Below, one piece after another: positions 45,115-56,099 of a stretch of 64,000 nt of DNA. The first letter of the stretch is position 1. Every line of letters starts with the position of its first letter. Origin of the DNA: Stomoxys calcitrans (taxonomy: Eukaryota; Arthropoda; Insecta; Diptera; Muscidae); NCBI RefSeq assembly GCF_963082655.1, contig NC_081553.1, positions 41,893,812 through 41,957,811 on the forward strand, in the 5' to 3' direction. The position numbers and the translations under genes were made by a program. The notes under the pieces are model-generated. The model was not told the DNA's origin. It saw only the letters and a program-made list of their open reading frames with translations, and made no database searches.

Positions 45115-48100
45115 GGTTAGGTTAGGTTGAAAAGAGGGTGGACAAATTAATCTGACCCATGCCACTATAGACATACATCTAAGCCAGTAATCGACGTATT
45201 GTGCGCTCTAATTACTAACAAGAGCGTGCCGAATCTTATATACCCTCCACCATGGATCGCATTTGTCGAGTTCTATGCGCAGTATCTCTTTTTAGGTAAA
45301 CAAAGAATATTGAATAAGAATATGCTATTGTGTAATATTTCAGTTCATTCAGAGAAGAATTGCGCCTTGTAGGGGCTCAAAAAGCAAAATCGGGAGATCG
45401 GTTTATATGGGAGCTGTATCAAGCTATATATCAATTCAGACCATATTAGACCATATTCATGAGAGAAGCCGTTGTACAAAATTTCTTTCAAATCGTATGA
45501 GAATTGCGCCCTCTAGAGGCTCAAGAAGTCAAGATCCCAGATTGGTTAATATGGCAGCTATATCAGGTTATGTACCAATTTGTGCCATGCTTAGCACAAT
45601 TATTGGAAGTCATAACAAAACACCTCATGCAAAATTTCAACCAAATCGGATGAGAATTGCTCGCTCTATTGGCTCAAGAATTCAAGATCCAAAATCGCTT
45701 TATATGATAGCTATATCAGATTATGAACCGATTTGAATCATACTTAACATAGTTATTGAAAAACATACCAAAACATTACGTGCAAAATTTCAGTCAAATC
45801 GGACAAAATTTGCGCCCTCTAGATGCTCAAGAAGTCAAGACCCAAGATCGGTTTATATGGCAGCTGTATCAAAACATGGACAGATTTTGCCCATTTACAA
45901 TCCCAACCTAATAAAAAGTATTTGTGCTTTCGACAGACAGACGGACGGACAGAGGGACGGACATGGCTAGATCGACTTAAAATGACATGACGATCAAGAG
46001 TTTATATACTTTATGGGGTCTCAGACTCATATTTCGAGGTGTTACAAACAGATTGACGAAATTAGTATACCCCCATCCTATGGTGGTATAAAAAGTAACC
46101 TCGGAAAAGAAAATCTAAGTTAGAATTCCGTTCTACTTACAAAATCCTTAATTGTATTCCCTGCCACGCCCCTAAGTTCATGTCTGGTATTGTGTTCCCC
46201 ACTTAAGTACCTGTATCTGTTAGACGCGAAAGCCGGACTCTAACGTCCCATCGTCTTCCTCGCATGCCCTACACATGCTATCAATTGCCGCACCGATTTT
46301 ACATAAGTGAGCTGGTAGTCCTATGTGTCCCGTTATGATACCGATAGCTATACCGACCTCCTTCTTACTTCCTTTCAATAATAGCCTCGTCTTCTCACGA
46401 TCTAGATACCCTCATAGGATTTTTGCCATCCTACCAACTGTTTCACTGTTCCACAGGGTTGCATGCTCATTCATCGCCCATGCCTCTAACTAGGACTGCG
46501 TCGACCCAAAAGGTTTCGGGTTTACTATATTTATTGATGAGAGTCGTCTGGTCTTCAGCGCCAAATCGTCTGCTTTTCATTACCCCTTACTTCGTTATGG
46601 CCCGTTGTGGTTGAAGCCGTTAATATCCTTCTTACACTGCAAGACTGTTCGTGACCTTGCCTTCCTGCTTGTCATTGCCCTTAAGGCAATTTTACTGTCC
46701 GCAAATATGTTCACACTCGACGTCCTCGCGTTAGCACCACACCACCTCAAGCATTCTGTGATCGCCAGGATATCCGCCTGTAGGACCGTATTAAGGTCAG
46801 GCAGTCTAAAACAGATCTCAGTCCCTGGGTTCTCAATATAGACCCCCAGACCCGCTCTGTCCTTTAGCTTTGATACATCCGTGTAACATGATCTTCCAGA
46901 TGGCAATACTAGGGTTACGTTAGTCCACGACTGTGCCGCTGGCAGCAGTGTCTCGCACTCAACCTCAAGGTTCATCTCAGGTATCCGATTGGAAACCTCT
47001 TCTCTTCCTTCCAGGTTTCCTATCATCGCCTCGATTATACTGCGATGGTATGAGCTGCTCCCATCCTCAATCCATTCTCCCATCGCCTGAAGTCTCATAG
47101 CCGCAGTGGCTGCCTCACAATTAATCCGTATGTCAATGGGTCAGATATCTAGAATAGTCTCCAGTGCCCTAGTTAGCGTGGTCCTCATCGCTCCTCCTAT
47201 GCCAAGACCACATATTCTCTGAACCTGTTGTATGGTCCTTATGTTGCACTTTTTCTTCATAGCAGTCCATCAAACTACTGGACATAAGTAAGTATTGGTC
47301 TAATCACGCTCCTGCAGAGCCAGTGGGCTATGCTCGGATTCAGGCCCCATATCGAGCCTACGGTCCATTTACATGGAGTCCAACATCTGTGAGCCTTCTC
47401 AGTACGCTCCTGAATGTGACACTTTCAGTTCAGTTTCCTTTCCAAGATCACTCCTAAGTATTTGACCTTGGCAGATATCGAAATCGTGTTATTGAGGAAA
47501 CGTGGTGCGTCAAATTGGCTTATCTTCGTCTTCCTCGTTAACAGGCATATTTCAGTCTTCTCTGGGTTAACATTGCGACCCCTGGGTTAAGCCCAGTCAT
47601 ATGTCATATGCAAGACCCTTTCGGATCTTCTACATAGCTGGTTCGGTTCCTTACCCCTAAGAAGTATTATAACATTGTTGTGCGTAGCAGACGTGTTCAA
47701 ATCTCTCCTCAGTCAGCAGCCGTAATAGGTCATTTATGGTGGTCACCCATAGGAGTGGCGATAAAATGCCCCCCTGTGTCGTGTCTAGTGCCACTTTCTC
47801 CCTTATATTTATGGTACACACAATTTATCCAACTGTTCCTTAGCATATGGTTTATCCAGCCTCTAAGGACCAGGTCCGCCCGGTACTGGTCTAAGGATTG
47901 GATCAGTGTGTCGATTCGCACATTGTTAAAAGCCCCGTCGATTTCAATGCATACCGGCAGGGTGTACGTTTGCCATCGAAGGATTCTACTATTTTATGCA
48001 CACCCTCATGCAGGGCAATCTTCACAGACCTTCCCTTGACATAGGCATTTTGTTTGTATTTGAGCAGTTCGCTGGATGTCCTACTCTTTATCATGATGTC

Positions 48101-48950
48101 CACTATACATTCCATGTTTTTGAGTAGAAAGGACGATCGGCTTATGGGTCTAAAGGCCTTTGGTGTCGCATAGCTTGCCTTGCCGGGCTTGGGTATAAAC
48201 ACAACCCTTGCCTCCTGCCAGGCTTTCGGAGTATATGTATGTCCTAGGGACACTGTGAAAATATTGGTCAGATGAGGCGCCAGATAGTCTGCCTCCTTCT
48301 GTAGTAACGTCGGAAATATTCCATCAGGTCCGGGTGGCTTAAATGGTTTGAAGCTCCTCAAGGATTCCTTTACCATAAAATCCGTAATTATAAACTTTCG
48401 ATTGACGTCAATATTTCATCAAAAGCCTCAATATGTCCTCCGTTGTCCCTGCTCTCACTCCCACATCGTCTACTAAAGTTTCAGTTTGGACATGGGTTTT
48501 TGAGAGAAACTTTTTATCTTGGCGGCGTCATTAACGCTATCGACTTGTTTGCAGAAAAGCTTCCAGGAGGCACGTTTTGTCGCTCTGGTAATCTTATTGT
48601 ATTCCTTGAGCCATGTGTAATACACATCCCAATAAACATCCGATTTTTTACGTCGTGCTCTGTGAAAAAGTCTACGAACCTCTTTCCCAATATTGCAAAT
48701 CTACCCGGTCATACATGGTTTTTCTTGGGTTGATTTCCTTTCCCGAAGAGGACAACTATCTTCGAAGGACCCCACCAGTGCAGTCGCAATGCTGTTGACA
48801 TTTTCGTCAATGTCTTCTATGCTTGGACAATCTAAATTATCTTGCCCAAGTCTTCTTCTGAGTAGCCTTCCCAAATTTGTCCAGTTGGTTTTCAACTTAT
48901 AGGAAGCTTATCGGATTCGGCGCTGGCCGTGCTATTCTAGACCTAATGTA
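45115..48950 (-). pseudogene. Non-LTR retrotransposon relic: linker, RT, RNase H and 3' UTR
   Basis: On the minus strand, in order: a linker with TNLGRLLRRRLGQDNLDCPS then IEDIDENVNSIATALVGSFE (48720-48890); reverse transcriptase start with FKPPGPDGIFPTLLQKEADY (about 48290-48350), then WQEARVVFIPKPGKASY and FRPISRSSFLLKNMECIVD, then QNAYVKGRS; a broken RT part to about 47730; and an RNase H domain with CYTDVSKLKDRAGLGVYIEN (the usual DGSK is here DVSK) and FADSKIALRAM (46640-46860). The 3' UTR ends at CTCTTTTCAACCTAACCTAACC (complement of 45115-45136). The endonuclease and 5' end are missing and the catalytic RT core is unreadable. The carboxy-terminal RNase H fits R1- or Loa-type elements. 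A family A element (45218-46092) is inserted in the 3' UTR. Confidence 0.83.
45218..46092 (+). repeat. Family A element delimited by an empty-site paralogue
   Basis: The 5' end is a shortened ACAAGAGCGTGCCGAATCTTA then TATACCCTCCACCATGG; the 3' end is GTATACCCCCATCCTATGGTGGTATAAAA. GATCGG equivalents lie at 45396, 45540, 45693 and 45846 (last two steps 153). Comparison with 36648-36845 shows that everything from ACAAG to about GTATAAAA is inserted, with no clear target duplication. Confidence 0.85.
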
Positions 48951-48959
48951 GCGACAGAT

Positions 48960-49692
48960 ATAATGTCAAAACGACAATTGGCATAAATATCTTCTCAGAC
49001 AGCCATTAAATCTCTGGGGGAACATATTTTTGAACGTGCTTGATTTTCGCATATCTCTTAAAAAAATGGATAAACAGTTCCAAATTCACCTATTCTGGGT
49101 GACGGGCCAGAGATATCCTAAGGAATTGTAGAGCTGACAAGTTTGAAAAACTATGACCGACGCTCAACATTTCAGGGAAAGTGTTATCTGTGGATATGCT
49201 TCTAGCGACATGTAAGCTAAGTTTTCAGGATCAGGCCCGAAGGTCAACAAATGACAGATGGTCACAAAGAGGTGGTTGTGGACACTCCAAATTTATGTGG
49301 TCTTTCTGGGCTTGAAGAGGTCAACCGCTTTGGTGTCATTGGTTAGAACAGACGTCTGAGGCATTGTGTCCTTCACGACAAGTGACTGTCTTATCGGAAA
49401 ACATGCTGAAGGTTGCAAGTAATGACTTTTGCAAAAGCTGTGAGGACGACGTCAAGGAAGCTGAGGCTATAAAACATCTGCTGTTGGCAGTCAGAAGGAG
49501 TTCCATTTTAGGTTCTCATTTCTTTGAGAACTTGTCTCATTCAGCCGATATGAACATTCTCAAGCTGTTGGGCTTTTTAAAGCGATCTGGATTGTTTAAA
49601 GCTCGAAACTAAAAGGCATATTTCTTAGCCTGTTCGTGTGAAAACGTCTGAATGAGTCTGATAACAGACTGCCACTTAAACCTAACCTAACC
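48960..49692 (+). pseudogene. Non-LTR RNase H and 3' end relic, plus strand
   Basis: In order: a decayed RNase H part with FSDS near 48995; RDILRNCRADKFEKL near 49115; TCKLSFQDQARRSTNDRWSQ near 49212-49270; a Cys/His end SNDFCKSCEDD near 49420; EAEAIKHLL; LLGFLKRSGLFKARN before a stop at 49610-49612. It ends in AAACCTAACCTAACCT (49677-49692). It abuts the minus-strand relic at about 48955, so the two were joined tail-to-tail by separate insertion or rearrangement. Confidence 0.78.
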
Positions 49693-50655
49693 TGCCCACA
49701 AAATATTAAGTTTTCAAAGACATCTTTCATACAATACCATTTCTCATGTTTAACCTTTTTACCCTTTTGAGGAAACCCATAATAACTTAAAATTATCTCC
49801 CTATTAATTAAGAGATTACAAACCAAAGGGTTATGGCAACACATGCTAGCAACAAAAGTTTTTCGCAAAACATTTTGTTTTGGTTTAGGGATTTTTCAAC
49901 ACAAATAAAGTTTTCGCAAATTGATTACTTTTTGGTTGCAGCCAGCACACAAACTTTCTTAATGAGGTTGACGCCGTTGTTGCCATCACCTTTGCCGCTT
50001 GCATATACAACAACAAATTGAAACTCACTCAACCTATTCCTCTCTTTTCCCACCCACTTCGACACACACACACACATTCTTTAGACTATTTCCGTTTCCG
50101 TAGCACCCCCAAAAATTAATTAAACCAAACTACCAGACAGCACACAAAACTTTGTTTAGAAAATGGTTTTGGACATTTATAATGGCACCTAATGATGTCG
50201 ACCTACTATTAAAACAAAAAAAAAAAACACAAAGAACAACATGGATTTTATGCCAGAGAGAAATTAAATCAACATTAAGGCAACCTTAGCAAGTTTTCTT
50301 GGTGTTCACATTTAGACGCCCTTTCGTTTATGGCGCCCAGTTCTTAATTTTATTGTCAAAAATCCACAAGAAATAACATTTGTGGTAGAGTTCAATGTCC
50401 GAAATGGTAGGGGGTTGAGCAAATTAATTCACAGTTTCATCGCAAAGAGAAAAATTATAAAAATAAACAAAGTTTCAGAATATCTTGTTGAGAAGTAAGA
50501 TTTGTTTAGACGATTAACGTCCGTCCGACTAAGTCGAATTTTCGATAACCTAAACGGCGGTGGGTTTAAGTTATAGGGAGAAAAACTCCAAACATAGGCA
50601 TACGAATTTATAGAGATGGTGGTAGATGTCGCTGGCATTAGTGAGCGCATAATCA
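49693..50655. other. Unassigned AT-rich stretch
   Basis: No recognised repeat or gene. Contains a short CA run near 50064-50076 and an A-run near 50214-50228. Confidence 0.5.
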
Positions 50656-50660
50656 AAAAA

Positions 50661-50957
50661 TGCAAAATTTGCCCATGAAAATTCCACTAAGGAACAGGGA
50701 CAAACTTCTCACATATCAATGAGTGCAGTCCGATTCAAGTTTCAGCTCAATGATAAGGGGCCTCCCTTTTATAGCCGAGTCCGAACGGCGTGCCGCAGTG
50801 GAGAGAAGTTTTACATGGCATAATACCTCACAAATGTTGCCAGCTTTAGGAGGGGAAAACCACCGCTGAAAATTTTTTCTGATGGTCTCGCCAGGATTCG
50901 AACCCAGGCGTTCAGCGTCATAGGTGGTCATGCTAACCTCTGCACTACGGTGGCCTC
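50661..50957 (-). mobile_element. tRNA-derived SINE (family 1), copy g
   Basis: The complement carries GAGGCCACCGTAGTGCAGAGG, TTAGCATGACCACC, B box GGGTTCGAATCC and the family body. A short deletion has removed the ACACCTCTTTG block. Confidence 0.87.
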
Positions 50958-50959
50958 TT

Positions 50960-52040
50960 TAGGGCATAATCACCGCAATATTTTTTAATGGTCGCCTCGA
51001 AGCTTGAGACTTAAGGTCGCCATCGGAAAAACACAACAGGATATATCTAATCGATTTTTCTAAATTTCTATAGTTTTTGTTTTTGACTAATTTTACCACC
51101 AACAGGTTATGCGATAATAATTAAAGCCACCTACAAGTGACTCAAGGGACTCTATAGATTTAAAATCACTTAAGAGAGCAAAGACAAAGGTAATAGCTAG
51201 TCAATTTATGATATAATGGTTAGACCATAAGTGCATCGTGTCCTTTTCCAGATCTCAGCCTTTATCCTTCAAACCGTTGTGTAACAATAGGCAGATAACA
51301 TCTGGGCAAGACAAAAGTTTTTATCCCATTGCCTTCTACCTTTCCAAATCCGTAGTGGGGATAAGACTACATGGCCATCTGCCCCCACTTTAATTCAGCC
51401 ACCTTTCGATGTTCTCATCTCGTTTGTCACGTATATGTTTCGCTCGAGCCTCTGCCTCACTTTCGATAAAAAGTGAGTCTATAGACTACACCACCTATGG
51501 CAAGGCCTGTGGGCTGAGAATGATATAACTTTTAAAGTCGTCGTTATCTCTACCGAGATTAAGCACTTCGTTTGGGAGTTCGTCTACAATGTCTTGGTCA
51601 ATTTTTCATTCCCTTATACGATTATAGGATGGTATTTCCCGCCTTTATCTACAATATGCGTCCGCTAGGGACATACTCACCTATATTTTTACACCTCTTT
51701 CTCCATGTTGATATTGGGGATAAGTGGTCTTTTTCGTCTTCCTCCTAAGTGATGAGTACCATCGCGGTATAGAACTTGGTTTGCGCTATTGCTTGTAAGT
51801 CTGTCGGGACCATTCCAGCAATAACAAGGTCTACGGATTCCGCCACTACACAGTAGGATTATATAATTCTTACAGCCATTATATCATTCTAGTAGGAAAT
51901 CCAGGGATTTCGCTTCGCATTTCGACTGAAAGGTTATGCCCGATTTTTCAATCCTAGATAAGGTGCACGCCTCCATTAAGAGTTTGCTTTCGAGCAGGCG
52001 AAAGAGGCCAACCGAGGTATTTCATCTTCATCGTTGCATA
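50960..52040. other. Unassigned stretch
   Basis: No intact gene. On the minus strand near 51400-51480 a short readable piece (IESEAEARAKHIRDKRDENI) is charged and helix-like, but I cannot assign it. The rest is unrecognised. Confidence 0.4.
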
Positions 52041-52045
52041 ACTTC

Positions 52046-53741
52046 TCCGTACAGAAAAATTCTCTTTACAGAGAAGTTCTCTCTACAAAGAAGTTTCCTC
52101 TACAGAGAAGTTCTTTCTACAGAAAAGTTCCCTCTATAGAGAATTTCTCTCTATAGAGAATTTCTCTCTATAAAGAATTTCTCCCCATAGAGAATTTCTT
52201 TATATAGAGAATTTCTCTCCATAGAGAATTTTTCTCTATAGAGAATTTTTCTCTATAGAGAATTTCTCTCTATAGAGAATTTCTCTCTATAGAGAATTTC
52301 TCTCTACAGAGAAGTGCTTATAAAGAAGAAGTTCTCTATACAGAGATATATTCTCTATAGAGAAATCCTCTCTACCGAGAAATTCTCTCCGCAGACAAAA
52401 TCTCTTTGCAGAGAAATTCTCTCTACAGAGAATGTCTCTTTCCAGAGAAGTTTTCTACAGAAAAGTGCAGTCTACAGACAAGTTTTCTGTACAGAGAAGA
52501 TCTCCCCACAAATAAGTTCTCTCTCTCTCTCTATTTAGAAGTTCTTTCTACTGAGAAGTTCTCTCCACAGATAAGTTCTCTCTCACGAGAAGTTTTCTCT
52601 GCAGAGAAGTTCGTTCTGCAGAGAAGTAGTCTGTACACAGAAGTTCTCTATACAGAGAAGTTCTCTCTAACGAGAAGTTCTCTATTCGGAGATGTTCTCC
52701 TTAAAGAAAGGTTCTCTCCATAGGCAAGCTTTCTCTACAGAGAAGTTCTCTCTACAGAGAAGTTCTCTCTACAGAGAAGTTCTCTCTACAGAGAAGTTCT
52801 CTCTACAGAGAAGTTCTCAATACAAAGAAGTTCTCTCTACAGAGAAGTTCTCTTTACAAAGAAGTTCTCTTTACAAAGAAGTTCTCTCTACAGAGAAGTT
52901 CTCTCTACCGAGAAGATCTCTCTACAGTGTAGATCACCCAACAGAATAGTTCTATCTGCAGAGAAGATCTCTCTACAGAGAAAATCTCTCTACGGAATAA
53001 TTTTCTCTACAGAGAAGTTCATTCTACAGAGAAGTTCTCTCTACAAAGAAGTTCTCTCCACAGAGAAATTCTCTCTACTGAAAAGTTATCTTTACGATGA
53101 AGTTCTCTCTACAGAAAAGTCCTCTCTACAGAGAAGTTCTCTCTACCGAGAAGATCTCTCTACAGTGTAGATCACCCAACAGAATAGTTCTATCTGCAGA
53201 GAGTATCTCTCCACAGAGAAAATCTCTCTACGGAATAATTCTCTCTACAGAGAAGTTCTCTCTACAGAGAAGTTCTCTCTACAGAGAAGTTCTCTCTACA
53301 GAGAAGTTCTCTCTACAGAAAAGTTCTCTCTACAGAGAAGTTCTCTCTACAGAGAAGTTCTCTCTACAGAGAAGTTCTCTCTACAGAGAAGTTCTCTCTA
53401 CAAAGAAGTTCTCTCTACAAAGAAGTTCTCTCTACAAAGAAGTTCTCTCTACAAAGAAGTTCTCTCTGATACAGATAGGTTCTCTCTACAGGGAGGATAG
53501 GTTTTCTTTACAGAGAAGTTATCTCTACAGAGAACTTCTCTCTGCAGAGAAGTTCTCTCTACAGAGAACTTCTTTCTACAGAGAACTTCTCTATACAGAG
53601 AAGTTTTCAATACAAAGAAGTTCTCTCTACAGAGAAGTTCTCTCTACAAAGAAGTTCTCTCTACAGAGAAGTGCTCTCTACAAAGAAGTTCTCTCTACGG
53701 AGAAGTTCTCTCTACAAAGAAGTTCTCTCTATTCTACACCG
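52046..53741 (+). repeat. 17-bp minisatellite 2 (TTCTCTCTACAGAGAAG), ~100 units
   Basis: About 1.7 kb of tandem TTCTCTCTACAGAGAAG units. The first part (about 52130-52310) uses a variant with the perfect palindrome TCTCTATAGAGA. Because 17 is not a multiple of 3, three units encode a 17-residue repeat (SLQRSSLYREVLSTEKF) and all three forward frames are open; a 233-codon frame from ATG 53097 to 53798 results. The reverse strand always meets TAG. Near-identical blocks at 52923 and 53161 (TACAGTGTAGATCACCC) are 238 bp apart, exactly 14 units. I treat it as satellite DNA, not a gene. Confidence 0.92.
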
Positions 53742-53789
53742 ATGTATCTCCCATCAGTGTTGTCAGTACAAAGTAGGAGATTGTCACCC

Positions 53790-54858
53790 TTGAACTAGGG
53801 GTGCATGCCATTGGTTGACCCACTTACCTCTTCGACATGACATTAACGCTGAACGTCCAGTGTGAACATTTGTGCGGACACTTAACAAGCCACCAGCGCT
53901 TTAAATGCATTGACGGTAAGGTCACGAACTATCTTAGAGTGTAACGAGACGACGCAGTCTGAGATAAGTAAGTGGGCAACGGATGCGCATGTAGCACTGT
54001 GGAACAGTAACACGACGAAACGCTTGTGAGCTAATACGCATCGTTTGAAAATGAGGCAATTATTGGAGAACAACATGGCTTCCGGTATAATTTTGGTCAC
54101 ATAGGTCTACGGGCGCGCTAAGGCAGAATAGGCGGCAAGGATAGAGTGTTTATTAGAGGGGGGTTAACTTTTTAGTGGTTCTCAAAATCATATTCTATGA
54201 CAGATTTTAAGATTTTCTGCTAAGAAGCCATGAGTCTAAAATCCACATATTGCATCAGTTTCAGTAACAGATACAGATTTTTATTTGAGAGAAAAAAAAA
54301 AACATTTTTTTGAAAACCTGAACTTGATTTTGATTTTAGGCCCACGGTTTCCTTGACAGAAAATTTTAGATTATGATTTGACAACCGTTTTGTGAGTATT
54401 TTTTTGGCTCTTATAAATTTACTCATCCTAGTTTGTGGCGAAGACGATGATGAAACATTTCGTATTACAATGCCCGACCTTCGCAGCTATCACAATTCGG
54501 CATTTGGGTGCGGATTTGATAACAGACTTTAACCAATTTGTCGTAGATTTTGATTTTGACATCCGTTTTCTGAGTATTTTTTGGCTCTTACAAGTTTACT
54601 CATCCTAGTTTGTAAGGACTGTGGGGTAGGCGATGAGACGTTGGAACATTTCGTATTGCAATGCCCGGTCTTCGCAGCTAACACATTTCGGCACTTGGGC
54701 GCAAATTTGGTAATAGACTTGAATCAGTTCCTGATATAGATTTTTTCTGGACTATTTTTCGGATTTAGAGCGCACAAGCCTATTACTTGTTGAGGTTATG
54801 TTCATTGTGTCATGAGGTGGATTAAATTCCAAACGCTCTTTTCAACCCAACCTAACCT
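53790..54858 (+). pseudogene. Non-LTR RNase H/3' end relic with internal duplication
   Basis: Near 53865-53920 a decayed RNase H block reads like NICAD..QA..ALNALT. Near 54090-54140 a GHIGL.A block resembles the VPGHxGxxGNE motif. A Cys/His end follows (GDE.LEHFVLQCP.FAA, then RHLGA.L). It ends in CTCTTTTCAACCCAACCTAACC (54838-54859), the same 3' end as the 45-kb element. All frames are broken. Confidence 0.68.
54394..54735 (+). repeat. ~179-bp tandem duplication in the non-LTR 3' end
   Basis: GAGTATTTTTTTGGCTCTTA, TTTACTCATCCTAGTTTGT and ACATTTCGTATT.CAATGCCC, then CTTCGCAGCTA, occur twice about 179 bp apart. The second copy keeps the better coding frame. Confidence 0.8.
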
Positions 54859-54859
54859 C

Positions 54860-56090
54860 TACACCTCTGTTCCAAAATATACCCACTGAATAACGTGTTA
54901 ACCTATTTGTTTACTTATCCATCAAAAACCCTGCAAAAACATATTTGCCAACCTCTAATAAAGTTAATTTCATTCGCACCATTATTGTTTGTCATTGTGA
55001 AAAATTGTGGCCTAGGTAAAAACTGAAATAAATAACAACTAATTTCTTAAAAGGCATTAAGAACAGATTGTATCGATAATGTAATGCGAGTGAATTCCTC
55101 AAAAAAAAAAAAATCACTTCGAAACAATTTCAATGAATTATAAGGATAACAAACTTAACTTTAGCACCGTCATCGTCGGCGTTGCCCCTCATCAACATTC
55201 CCATTACCTACTGACGCACAACAAAACAGGCAAGCCGACGTTGTTGTTATAGTGACACGAAAGTGTCATTTATTAGTTTCAACAACAATGGAGCCAAAGC
55301 CAAAGAATTGTGGCAATCCATCAAAAGCGTGGCATACAGGAAACACTAATGAGGACACCGCCAGTCACTGGCAGTCAGTCACTCGAGAGTGCGGGCGGTG
55401 TATTGGGATTAGAAATCACTTTCGATGTCGACCATAACATGGTAGAGCATTGGGCTTTTATTTGTTTAACCAACAGTGTCAAAAATCCATTAAAACGTAT
55501 TGCGTCCGCTCGCTTGCTTTTGCCTTAGCTAAGGGCGTAGCTTGGGGTTGGCGAACCTTCACATATCCTGTGGTAAATATTTTCACTTTCCTTTGAAAAA
55601 CGTCAAGTTTTGAAGGTACGCTGTACGCAGGTGATAATGTGGGGTTGTCGTGTTTTGGCATTTTAAATAAATCAATGTTTTAAATTTCTTACTGACATAT
55701 TGTCAGTCTACGTTTCCTAATCGCAAACGAGGTTTTTTTTATGACATCTAAGGACACCTCATTTGTCTATACTGCTTGGGGTCCCACCGTTCCTATTTTC
55801 ATGTTTTCGAATCATATTCGTGTTTGATTTCAATCAAGGGTATGGCATGATTTATTGTCTATTGGCCTTGAGGTTTTGTATGTAAAAGCGAAAATAGTTC
55901 ATAGTTTTTATGGTAGCAGTTGTACTTGTAGTTTCAAATAACAAAATGGGGCCAACTTGAAAACCATATAAATAACTCAGTCTTATTGAGAGTCAATTCA
56001 AATTTAAAATAGCTTTATAGTGGGCTTATATGACAGTTCTATAAAGGACATCTGTCAAATAAGCCTACTTAAACGGTACTTTAAGTTTTG
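54860..56090. other. Unassigned stretch
   Basis: No recognised repeat or gene. A short perfect stem-loop, TGACACGAAAGTGTCA, lies at about 55252-55267. Open frames of 60-70 codons are not supported. Confidence 0.5.
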
Positions 56091-56099
56091 TGAATATGG

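Noticed and set aside
46605..46841. Plus-strand 78-codon frame
   Set aside because: It is the antisense of the better-supported RNase H domain.
53097..53798. 233-codon frame starting at a true ATG as a repeat-protein gene
   Set aside because: It lies wholly in the 17-bp satellite, whose three forward frames are all open; there is no start context, domain or splice evidence.
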